This document shows positions 1-11,122 of a stretch of 19,291 nt of DNA, in pieces; within the stretch, counting starts at the first letter, position 1, and each line of letters opens with the position of its first letter. The notes beneath the pieces were generated by a model. It worked only from the letters and a program-made list of their open reading frames with translations. It did not search any database and was not told where the DNA came from. The stretch lies in NCBI GenBank assembly GCA_964343975.1, contig CAYFLU010000054.1, positions 1-19,291 on the forward strand, written 5' to 3'. Origin of the DNA: SCUN01 sp964343975 (GTDB lineage Bacteria > Acidobacteriota > Vicinamibacteria > Vicinamibacterales > SCN-69-37). Made by a program: the position numbers and the translations under genes.

Positions 1-770
1 ACGTTCATGATGACGAACCCGTACTTTCCACTCTCGGGATCGTAGTGATAGCAGTAGAGCAGCGCCTGATCCACGGCAGTGCCCACGTGACCCTGGCCCG
101 CCTCCACCAGCGCGAGCCGCAGATCCTTCGGCGCGAACTCGATGCCGTAGAGATAGCGCGAGACCTCGCCGCCACTCGTGAGCACCGTGAGCGCCGCGGG
201 ATGCGCAAACTGATCGATGGACGCGTCATACGCGTACTTGAAGCCCACCGCGTCGGTCAGCGCCTTGATCGACTCCGGCCGGCCCGTGAGGAAGTGCATG
301 CCGACTTCGGAACCCGGACGACGATAGCGCTCGAAATACGCCTTCTTCTTCTGCGCCGCGAGCGCCGACGTCTCGCCCGGATCGAAACTCACCACGAGCA
401 GATCGAATTCCTTGCCGGTTGTGAACGGCATCGCATCCATCGAGCTGAACGCGCCGTTCAACACCTGCGTGCACAGCATCGGGCACTCGTAATACACGAG
501 CGCGAGCACCACCGGACGCTTGCCGAAGTAGTCGGCGAGCACAACATCCTTGCCCGTTTCGTCGACGAACGGCGTATTGAGCGGCACTTGATTGCCGAGC
601 TTCTGGATGATGTCCACTTCCTTCAGCAGCGGAATCCGCTCGGTCGCGGCCTTCCCCGGGGGCGGCACCATCAACGGCCCGGTCGGCTGCGCCTCCGCGC
701 GCGCGACACCGAGCCCGCACACCGCAGTGAGCAGGATCGCGAGCACGAGCAGCGGCCGGCACTGGACCAT
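1..770 (-). CDS. SCO1/SenC-family copper chaperone (3' end beyond window)
   Basis: A copper-delivering thioredoxin-fold protein that helps assemble the CuA centre of cytochrome c oxidase on the outer face of the membrane. It starts at an ATG at position 770 and is open to base 1, so 256 codons are visible and the C-terminus is missing. Residues 1-26 form a Sec signal peptide (hydrophobic LLVLAILLTAV, likely cut after ARA). The SCO copper motif CPMLC is at residues 96-100, and the third copper ligand, the His of DQFAHP, is at about 190. The visible tail, CYHYDPESGKYGF, resembles the pre-helix region of SCO proteins that end in a membrane anchor. The gene begins 2 bases after the stop of the upstream small gene, making it the last visible gene of the act operon. 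The family call is firm; the specific client oxidase is inferred from context. Confidence 0.93.
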   Translation of the reverse strand, partial: MVQCRPLLVLAILLTAVCGLGVARAEAQPTGPLMVPPPGKAATERIPLLKEVDIIQKLGNQVPLNTPFVDETGKDVVLADYFGKRPVVLALVYYECPMLCTQVLNGAFSSMDAMPFTTGKEFDLLVVSFDPGETSALAAQKKKAYFERYRRPGSEVGMHFLTGRPESIKALTDAVGFKYAYDASIDQFAHPAALTVLTSGGEVSRYLYGIEFAPKDLRLALVEAGQGHVGTAVDQALLYCYHYDPESGKYGFVIMN

Positions 771-772
771 GG

Positions 773-1216
773 CTACTTCTTCACTTCCTTCGGAGCGTCG
801 GCCTTCTTCACCTCGACCCTGGGGGCCGCGGCATCGCGCGTCGGGAAGCCGCGCTCGAGCACGAGCTGCTTCGCGCGCTCGATCGGCAACCGCACCGTCT
901 CGGTGCTCTTGTCGACCCAGCCGTACGTCGTGAGCTCCTGCTCTTCCTTCGCGCGGAAGCGCTGCAGGTTGCCCGGTTCATCCGTGAGCAGATTCGGCGC
1001 CGGCGGCTGCGTCAGCGACGGCGCGGCCAGCGGCGCGCGCTCCACCGCCACCGACCGGCTCTGCCGGTCGAACAGCTTGTAGGTGCCGACCACGATCAGC
1101 TCGCAGACGATCGTCGTGATCGCGAGAATCACCACGAAGACGACGATGCCGCGATAGTTGACGCCGTCGCTCTCGGTATGCGCCGTGTGCGCGTGCTGGG
1201 AATTAGTGTCCGCCAT
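773..1216 (-). CDS. Small membrane-anchored protein at the act-SCO junction
   Basis: A 147-residue protein with one transmembrane helix at about residues 24-46 (IVVFVVILAITTIVCELIVV). A polar Pro/Ala-rich stretch follows, then a short conserved-looking module with TYGWVDKSTETVRLPIERA at about 97-115, and a charged Lys-rich tail. The topology is probably N-in, with the module in the periplasm. I recall similar one-helix proteins with a YGWVD...RIPIDRAM-like motif next to SCO and cox genes, but know no experimentally assigned function. The start was chosen at the ATG at 1216, because it overlaps the end of actF by 14 bases and places the helix near the N-terminus; an upstream in-frame start at 1243 is possible. 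Its place between actF and SCO suggests an accessory subunit or assembly factor of the ACIII-oxidase supercomplex. This is inference. Confidence 0.82.
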   Translation of the reverse strand: MADTNSQHAHTAHTESDGVNYRGIVVFVVILAITTIVCELIVVGTYKLFDRQSRSVAVERAPLAAPSLTQPPAPNLLTDEPGNLQRFRAKEEQELTTYGWVDKSTETVRLPIERAKQLVLERGFPTRDAAAPRVEVKKADAPKEVKK

Positions 1217-2408
1217 GGAGAGCATCCTCGAAGTACGGGTCATGGGCCGGCACGACCGGCCGGCTCGCCAAGTTGCGGAAGAACATCCACAGCCACACGA
1301 GGCCGATGCCGAGCACCGACGCGAAGTCGAAGAGGTTCGGGCCGCTGTGCGCGTCGTGACGCACCATCGGTGCGATCTCCCACGACACTTCCACCGCGCG
1401 CATGATCAGGATGAACAGCGCCACACGCGCCGCCAGCGTCTTGTTGCGCTTCAGGCGCGACGAGAGCAGGAACGCGAACGGCACCACGAAGTGGCCGATG
1501 AGCACCACGACGCTGACCCAGCCCCACGTGCCCGAGAAGCGGCGCAGGTAGAACGGGATCTCTTCCGGCAGGTTGCCCGACCAGATGATGATCAGCTGCG
1601 AGACGCTGAAGTAGGCCCAGAGGAGCACGAACGCGTACATCAGCTTGCCGAGATCGTGGAAGCGATCCTTCGTGACGAGCGCGTTCATCGGCGCGGCGTC
1701 CGACAGGCGCGCGAGGACGATCACCGTGAAGGCGAGCGTCGAGAGGCCCGAGCCGCCGATGAAGAGCACGCCGAAGATCGTCGACGTCCAGTGCGGATCG
1801 AGCGACATCATCCAGTCCACCGACATGAACGTCGTCGTCAGCACGAACGCCGCGAGGCCGGGGCCCGAGATGACGCGTGAGCGGCGATCTTCCGGACCGG
1901 GCAGACGCTTCGCATCGGCGTCCTGCTTCTCGCTGACGCGCGTGAGCGAGAACGCGATGAACATCCAGATGAGGAAGTAGCCCACCGCGCGGGCGTAGAA
2001 GAAGTTCACGTTGAGGTACGCGGCCTTCGCCTGGATCGCCGGATCGTGCGCCGCTTCAGGCCGCGCCCATTCGAACAGGTGCGGCACATTGAGCGCGATC
2101 GGCAGGAACAGGATCGCCATCACCGGCAGGGTCTTCACCGAGGCTTCGAACACGCGCCGCGAGACGATGCCCCAGGCGCCGCCGCTGAGATGCTGCACCA
2201 TGAGCAGCCCGAGCGAACCGAGCGTCAGGTACATCCAGTACATGTAGCCGATCAGGTACGACTGGAAGAACGTCTCGCGCTGCACGAAGAAGCCGGCCGC
2301 CATGACGGCGCCGCCAACCGCGCCGGCCAGGGCCGCCCGCGTACTCATGCGGTTGATGATGTCGGTCGGCCGCGCGGTCAGCGTAGCCTCGTCGAGATGT
2401 CCGCTCAT
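1203..2408 (-). CDS. actF: Alternative complex III subunit ActF (NrfD-like membrane subunit)
   Basis: A 401-residue polytopic membrane protein of the menaquinol:cytochrome c oxidoreductase ACIII. In this family ActF is the second NrfD-like membrane subunit, paired with ActC. After a short polar N-terminus there are about ten hydrophobic segments, for example LAGAVGGAVMAAGFF, YLIGYMYWMYLTLGSLGLLM, VVVLIGHFVVPFAFLL and VLGIGLVWLWMFF. The stretch FMSVDWMMSLDPHWTSTIFG in the middle is characteristic of the family. The start is the ATG at 2408, which overlaps the actE stop in an ATGA arrangement (4 bases), so translation is probably coupled; the longer upstream frame runs through actE and is not used. 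The stop overlaps the start of the next small gene. Confidence 0.95.
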   Translation of the reverse strand: MSGHLDEATLTARPTDIINRMSTRAALAGAVGGAVMAAGFFVQRETFFQSYLIGYMYWMYLTLGSLGLLMVQHLSGGAWGIVSRRVFEASVKTLPVMAILFLPIALNVPHLFEWARPEAAHDPAIQAKAAYLNVNFFYARAVGYFLIWMFIAFSLTRVSEKQDADAKRLPGPEDRRSRVISGPGLAAFVLTTTFMSVDWMMSLDPHWTSTIFGVLFIGGSGLSTLAFTVIVLARLSDAAPMNALVTKDRFHDLGKLMYAFVLLWAYFSVSQLIIIWSGNLPEEIPFYLRRFSGTWGWVSVVVLIGHFVVPFAFLLSSRLKRNKTLAARVALFILIMRAVEVSWEIAPMVRHDAHSGPNLFDFASVLGIGLVWLWMFFRNLASRPVVPAHDPYFEDALHGGH

Positions 2409-3061
2409 TCCTGGCCTCCGCCGGCCTTGTGCTCGGCTTCCTTGCCCGCTTCGCCGCCGGCCTTCGCTTCCGCCGGCTGATCGAGCTTGCTCACCTCGCC
2501 GGCCGGCACGTCCGCCGTGGTGGCGTGACGCGCCAACTGCAGCGCGCGAATGTAGGCGACGATGCGCCACCGGTCTTCCACGGGGATCTGCGCCCGGTAG
2601 TCGGGCATCACGCCGAAGCCGTTGGTGATGACGTCGAAGATGTAGCCGTTCTGGATCGTGCGCAGGCGGTCGATGTGGAACGAGGCCGCCTGCCGGTAGC
2701 CGCGCTGCACGACCATGCCGTTGCCCGTGCCGGTGCGGTCATGACACGGCGCGCAGTAGACGTTGTAGCGCTCCTGGCCGCGATCGAGATCCGCGCGCGT
2801 GATGGCGAACGGAAACGCCGCCGCGGGCTGGCCGTTGTCCTTGCCTTCGTAGAGCGCGGGGTCCTCGTTGAGGTGCCCGCGCGCCACCGTGCCCTGCACG
2901 AGCGGCAGCGCCGACTGATGGTTGCGCCACACCGCGCTCTCTTCGAGCGGATCGTACCGCGGCGCGTCGTGCATGTCCTGACGGCACCCGGCGGCGAGCG
3001 CCGCCGAGGCCGCGAGGCAGAAGACCCACGGAAGCGTTGCTTTCTTCATCGCGCTACTCAT
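2405..3061 (-). CDS. actE: Alternative complex III subunit ActE (monoheme cytochrome c lipoprotein)
   Basis: A 218-residue periplasmic cytochrome c that carries electrons within or out of ACIII. It has a signal peptide with a lipobox-like end, LAAGC (Cys26), so it is probably lipid-anchored. One heme motif, CAPCH, lies at 103-107, and the likely axial Met is in GVMPDYR (Met152). The domain is about 100 residues, typical of a class I cytochrome c. The tail from about 190 is low-complexity Ala/Lys/Glu/Gly, probably a flexible extension. The ATG at 3061 overlaps the end of actD by 8 bases. A second ATG at 3049 (MKKATLP) would give a more standard signal-peptide n-region; neither has a strong ribosome site, so the exact start is uncertain. 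Confidence 0.95.
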   Translation of the reverse strand: MSSAMKKATLPWVFCLAASAALAAGCRQDMHDAPRYDPLEESAVWRNHQSALPLVQGTVARGHLNEDPALYEGKDNGQPAAAFPFAITRADLDRGQERYNVYCAPCHDRTGTGNGMVVQRGYRQAASFHIDRLRTIQNGYIFDVITNGFGVMPDYRAQIPVEDRWRIVAYIRALQLARHATTADVPAGEVSKLDQPAEAKAGGEAGKEAEHKAGGGQE

Positions 3062-3601
3062 CGACGGTCACCACGTCCTTCGCGCCGAGCCCCGCGAGGA
3101 AGGCGCGCGTCTCGTCGGCCGAGTACTTCGGATCGGCCGCCTCGATCACGAGGAAGAACGCATCCGAGGTCGCCATCGAGAACCGCTTGGCGTTGAACAC
3201 GGGGTGGTACGGCTGCGGCAGACCGCACAGGAACAACAGGCTGCCGAAGCACGACAGCGCGGCGAACAGGATCGTCGTCTCGTAGGCCGGCGGAATGAAC
3301 GCGACCCACGAGTGCAGCGGACGGCCGCCGATGTTCAGCGGATACGCGATCACCGACGACCAGTACTCGAGCCCGTAGCCCGCGATCAGACCGGTGATGC
3401 CGGCGCCGAGCACGACCTTCGGGATGATGTGCTCTTCGAAGCCCAGCGCCTCGGCCAGCCCGTGAATGGGCATCGGCGAGAACGCGTCGGCCTTGGTGTA
3501 GCCGGCGCGACGCACGGCGTGCGCCGCGTTCAGCAGCGCCTCGGCCGTCGGAAACTCCGCGAGCAGTCCGTACGGAACGGCACTCTCTGCAGCGTGCGAC
3601 A

Positions 3602-3602
<1 letters not shown>
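3054..3602 (-). CDS. actD: Alternative complex III subunit ActD (DUF3341 family)
   Basis: A 182-residue membrane subunit of ACIII. The N-terminal ~60 residues form a small soluble domain (YGLLAEFPTAEALLNAAHAVR, then a GY-containing helix and SPMPIHGL), followed by two transmembrane helices at about 63-85 and 106-127, and then a soluble C-terminal part with a PVFN-containing loop and a ferredoxin-like FFLVIEAADPKY segment. This layout is that of the DUF3341 family, which is found almost only as ActD and relatives. Its ATG shares one base with the actC stop (TGATG), giving tight translational coupling. It carries no cofactor motifs, which fits a structural role beside ActC and ActF. Confidence 0.94.
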
Positions 3603-5008
<1,406 letters not shown>

Positions 5009-5014
5009 CGTAGA

Positions 5015-5019
5015 CTCCC

Positions 5020-5020
<1 letters not shown>
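5015..5020 (-). promoter_or_regulatory. Shine-Dalgarno site for actC
   Basis: AGGGAG on the minus strand lies six bases before a GTG codon at 5008 and overlaps the last base of the actB stop codon. It is one of the clearest ribosome sites in the window and decides the non-ATG start of actC. Confidence 0.75.
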
Positions 5021-8073
<3,053 letters not shown>

Positions 8074-8091
8074 CGTGTTTTCTCGCAGCCT

Positions 8092-8751
8092 CTAGCGGTG
8101 GCAGGTCGAGCAGCTGGTCATGTGCTTCGGCTGAGCGATCTTGTATTCAGCCTTCAGCTTCATGCCCACTTCCAGCTGGTTCGCCGGCGCTTCGTACGCC
8201 ATGTTGAACACTTCAGAGCGGGGACGCAGGTACTTCTCCGGCGCGCGGTGGCAGTCGAGGCACCACTCCATCAGGAGCGACTGCGCCTGATACATGAGCG
8301 GCATCTTGTCGACCGGCCCGTGGCACGTGGCACAGCCGACACCCTGCTTCACGTGAATCGAGTGGTTGAAATAGACGAAATTAGGGAGGTCATTTACCTT
8401 AATCCAGTTCAACGGGGTGTCATTTCTAAATGACGCCCGGACCGGCTCAAGGATTTTCGCGTTGGTCCACAACTGCGAATGACAGTTCATACACGTCTTC
8501 GTCGGCGGAATGCCCGCGAACGACGACTTCTCAACTGTCGTATGGCAGTAACGGCAATCGAGACCGACGCCACCCACATGATGCGCATGGCTGAACTGAA
8601 TCGGTTGCTCGACGAACTCGTTCTGCTTGGTGGCCCACGACGACCGCATCAAGGTGAACACGACCGCGCCCAGGAACAAGACGAGGGTCACGACACCCGC
8701 AAGACTCATACGGGCTGTGGAGTTAGCGCTCTTAGGAAAGATCTGGCTCAT
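8092..8751 (-). CDS. actA: Alternative complex III subunit ActA (pentaheme cytochrome c)
   Basis: A 219-residue membrane-anchored multiheme cytochrome c and first gene of the act operon. One N-terminal helix (about 16-36) anchors it. Five CxxCH motifs are present, beginning at residues 66 (CRYCH), 87 (CMNCH), 140 (CATCH), 164 (CLDCH) and 214 (CSTCH), and the protein ends one residue after the last. Extra His residues (FSHAHHVG at about 53-60, YFNHSIHV at about 128-134) could be distal ligands. In ACIII this subunit belongs to the periplasmic heme wire. The 5' half uses more A/T-ending codons than the rest of the operon, including a rare AGA, and is noticeably lower in GC. The ATG at 8751 has no strong ribosome site. 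Confidence 0.96.
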   Translation of the reverse strand: MSQIFPKSANSTARMSLAGVVTLVLFLGAVVFTLMRSSWATKQNEFVEQPIQFSHAHHVGGVGLDCRYCHTTVEKSSFAGIPPTKTCMNCHSQLWTNAKILEPVRASFRNDTPLNWIKVNDLPNFVYFNHSIHVKQGVGCATCHGPVDKMPLMYQAQSLLMEWCLDCHRAPEKYLRPRSEVFNMAYEAPANQLEVGMKLKAEYKIAQPKHMTSCSTCHR

Positions 8752-8817
8752 AGCTGGCCGTTAGGCGCACATAGCCTATATGAGGTACAGGCCAAGGGCG
8801 CTGGTCATGATCTGGGT

Positions 8818-8846
8818 ATGATGTGAAACCTTTCACAAACTGTCAA
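8818..8846 (-). promoter_or_regulatory. Candidate promoter for the act operon
   Basis: On the minus strand a perfect TTGACA (8846-8841) is followed, after 17 bases, by CATCAT (8823-8818, four of six matches to TATAAT). Transcription would start near 8811, leaving a leader of about 60 bases. The palindrome at 8822-8837 sits between the two boxes. A second candidate -10, TATAGG (8780-8775), lies nearer the gene without a recognisable -35. This is sequence matching only. Confidence 0.4.
8822..8837. promoter_or_regulatory. Crp/Fnr-type palindromic operator in the divergent promoter region
   Basis: TGTGAAACCTTTCACA is an inverted repeat with 7-base arms and fits TGTGA-N6-TCACA, the core consensus of CRP sites, with no mismatch. 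It lies between actA (minus) and the ABC exporter (plus), 71 bases from the actA start and 36 from the exporter start. It is centred at 8829.5. Relative to the TATAGG box at 8780-8775 (start near 8768) this would be -61.5, the class I CRP position; relative to the TTGACA promoter it would lie between the boxes and suit a repressor. No regulator gene is in the window. Confidence 0.5.
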
Positions 8847-8862
8847 TAGACAAGCTCAACTT

Positions 8863-8866
8863 AGGA
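8863..8866 (+). promoter_or_regulatory. Shine-Dalgarno site for the ABC ATPase gene
   Basis: AGGA lies seven bases before the ATG at 8874. It would be only one base from the in-frame GTG at 8868, so it favours the ATG as the true start. Confidence 0.55.
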
Positions 8867-8873
8867 TGTGAGC

Positions 8874-9800
8874 ATGCCGGCCATTGAAATTACTCATGTC
8901 ACGAAACGTTTCGGCGCCCAAACCGCCGTCAATGACGTCTCGCTGACCGTGCCCGAAGGCGCCATTTATGGCTTCATCGGGCCGAACGGATCGGGCAAGA
9001 CCACCACGATCCGCATGATCATGAACATCCTGCTGCCCGACACCGGCGAAGTTTCCGTGTTCGGCCGCCACAGCTCGTCCTCAGCGCGCGACGATGTCGG
9101 ATATCTGCCGGAGGAACGCGGACTCTACAAACGCATGCAAGTCCGCCGGCTCCTGCGCTACTACGGACAGCTCAAAGGCAAGTCGCTCAAAGACATCGAC
9201 CCGGTCATCACGAAGTGGCTCGAGCGCTTTCAGCTCACGCCATGGGCCGACAAGAAGATCGAAGCGCTCTCGAAGGGCATGGCGCAGAAAGTCCAGTTCA
9301 TCTCGGCGATCGTCTCGCAGCCAAAACTGCTGATCCTCGACGAGCCGTTCTCCGGCCTCGACCCGGTCAACGCCGACACCTTGAAGGACGCGGTCCTCGA
9401 CCTGCGGCGCGCGGGCACCACGATCGTGTTCTCGACGCACGACATGGGCGCGGCCGAACGGCTCTGCGATCGCATCTTCATGATCTTCAAAGGCCAGAAA
9501 GTCCTCGACGGCACGCTCGACGAGATCCAGTCGACCTACGGCCACGACACGGTGCGCGTGAAAGTCGCCGGCGGCCGCGACACGCTCACCGGATTCGGCG
9601 AGATCGAGACGATCAACGACTACGGCAACTTCCAGGATCTGCGCCTGAAGGGCGACCCACAGGCGTTCCTGCAGCGGCTCGCGCAGAAGACCGCCATCCA
9701 GCATTTCGAGATCACGAAACCGGCGCTGCACGACATCTTCGTGCGGATCGCCCAGCCCACGGCCGACGACATGAAGCGGCCCGTCTCCGGAGCCGACTAG
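8874..9800 (+). CDS. ABC-2 type exporter, ATP-binding protein
   Basis: A 308-residue ABC ATPase that powers the membrane partner encoded directly downstream. The Walker A motif is GPNGSGKT (36-43). The Q-loop position reads YLPEERG (78-83), with Glu where Gln is usual, a substitution common in this NatA/DUF4162-like subgroup. The signature is LSKGM (132-136), Walker B is LLILDEPFSGLDP (152-164), and the switch His is in STHD (189). The C-terminal ~85 residues form an extra domain seen in NatA-like ATPases. The ATG at 8874 is preferred over GTG at 8868 on ribosome-site spacing. The stop is two bases before the permease start, so the two form one transporter. The substrate is unknown; lineage relatives are annotated for sodium or drug export on weak grounds. 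Confidence 0.93.
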   Translation: MPAIEITHVTKRFGAQTAVNDVSLTVPEGAIYGFIGPNGSGKTTTIRMIMNILLPDTGEVSVFGRHSSSSARDDVGYLPEERGLYKRMQVRRLLRYYGQLKGKSLKDIDPVITKWLERFQLTPWADKKIEALSKGMAQKVQFISAIVSQPKLLILDEPFSGLDPVNADTLKDAVLDLRRAGTTIVFSTHDMGAAERLCDRIFMIFKGQKVLDGTLDEIQSTYGHDTVRVKVAGGRDTLTGFGEIETINDYGNFQDLRLKGDPQAFLQRLAQKTAIQHFEITKPALHDIFVRIAQPTADDMKRPVSGAD

Positions 9801-9802
9801 TC

Positions 9803-11101
9803 ATGCAGCGCATCTTCATCGTCGCCCAATCCGAATTCCTGACGCTGGTCCGCACCAAGGCGTTTCTGATCGGCTTGCTGTTGATGCCGGTGATCACGGC
9901 GGGATCGATCGGTTTTCAGGTGTACGCGCAGAAGCATTCCGATCGGGACGACCACGCGTTCGTGGTGATCGATCACAGCGGCGTGTTGTACCAGCCGCTC
10001 GCCGACGCGGCGGCCGCGTTCAACGCGAAGAACGGCACGGGCAAGGAGCGCAGCGGACCGAACTTCCTCGCGCAGCCGGCGCCGGCTGGTACGGCGGACG
10101 AGGCGTTGCGGCTCGATCTGTCCGAGCAGGTCAAGAAGAAGCAGTTGTTCGCCTTCGTCGAGATCCCGGCCGCGGTGATCGATCCGAATGTGGAGGCGCC
10201 GCCGGCGATTGCGTACTACACCGAGACGCCGTCGTACGACCGGTTGCCCGACTGGCTGAGCCAGACGCTCAATGAAGAGATCACCAAGCGGCGCTTCAGC
10301 ACGGCGGGCGTGGATCAGGCGCTCGTGAAGAAGCTGTCGACGCGCGCGAAGGTGAACACGCTCGGGTTGCTCGCGCGCAAAACGGACGGGTCGGTGAAGC
10401 AGGCCGAGGAAGTGGACGCGATCGCGACGTTCGTGGCGCCGTTCGCGGTGCTCTTCATCATGTTCCTGTCGGTGATGTCGACCGCGCCGCAGCTGTTGAA
10501 TGCCGTCATCGAAGAGAAGATGAGCCGGATCAGCGAAGTGCTCGTCGGGTCGGTGTCGCCGTTCGAACTCCTGATGGGCAAGCTGTTCGGCGTGACGGGC
10601 GTGGCGGTGCTGCTCGCGCTCGTGTATTTCATCGGCGCGGGCTACTACATGATCTATGCGGGCCGCACCGAGCTCGTGCAGCCGGCGCTCATGGCCTGGT
10701 TCGTGATCTTCCTCGTGTGCTGCGTGCTGATGTTCGGCTCGATGTTCCTGGCGATCGGCTCGGCGTGTTCCGACCTGAAGGACGCGCAGAGCATGATGCA
10801 GCCGGTGATGATGCTGATGATGGTCGGCTACGTCGGCTCGTTCGCGGTGTTGCGGGCGCCCGAGTCGAATCTCGCGATGGCGCTGTCGTTCTTCCCGACG
10901 TCAGCGCCGTTCATCATGATGTTGCGCATGGCGATGCAGCCGACGCCGCCGCTTTGGCAGCCGGCGTTGTCGCTCGTCATCACGCTGGCCACCACTGTGG
11001 CGTTCGTGTGGGCCGCCGGCCGGATCTTCCGCGTCGGCCTCTTGATGCAGGGCAAGGGCGCGACGCTCGGTGAAATGCTGAAGTGGATCAAGCAGGCGTA
11101 G
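9803..11101 (+). CDS. ABC-2 type exporter, membrane permease (NatB-like)
   Basis: A 432-residue permease of the ABC-2 class. A first helix at about 21-42 (FLIGLLLMPVITAG) is followed by a large extracytoplasmic domain of about 180 residues (FVVIDHSGVLYQPLADAA onward). Five or six helices follow in the C-terminal half, including IATFVAPFAVLFIMFLSVM and ALMAWFVIFLVCCVLMFGS. The cytoplasmic segment NAVIEEKMSRISEVLVGSVS is the conserved coupling region of NatB/YhaP-like proteins. It starts two bases after the ATPase stop. A much longer open frame runs upstream through the ATPase gene in another reading frame, but it is an overlap artefact. The cargo cannot be told from sequence. Confidence 0.92.
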   Translation: MQRIFIVAQSEFLTLVRTKAFLIGLLLMPVITAGSIGFQVYAQKHSDRDDHAFVVIDHSGVLYQPLADAAAAFNAKNGTGKERSGPNFLAQPAPAGTADEALRLDLSEQVKKKQLFAFVEIPAAVIDPNVEAPPAIAYYTETPSYDRLPDWLSQTLNEEITKRRFSTAGVDQALVKKLSTRAKVNTLGLLARKTDGSVKQAEEVDAIATFVAPFAVLFIMFLSVMSTAPQLLNAVIEEKMSRISEVLVGSVSPFELLMGKLFGVTGVAVLLALVYFIGAGYYMIYAGRTELVQPALMAWFVIFLVCCVLMFGSMFLAIGSACSDLKDAQSMMQPVMMLMMVGYVGSFAVLRAPESNLAMALSFFPTSAPFIMMLRMAMQPTPPLWQPALSLVITLATTVAFVWAAGRIFRVGLLMQGKGATLGEMLKWIKQA

Positions 11102-11122
11102 TGCCTGACGCACAATAGGCGC

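Noticed and set aside
8868..8873. GTG at 8868 as start of the ABC ATPase
   Set aside because: The AGGA site is only one base away from it but seven from the ATG at 8874, so the latter is better placed. It would add just two residues.
9215..9802. Upstream extension of the permease reading frame into the ATPase gene
   Set aside because: The Arg-rich extension has no resemblance to ABC proteins, and the ATG at 9803 lies two bases after the ATPase stop.
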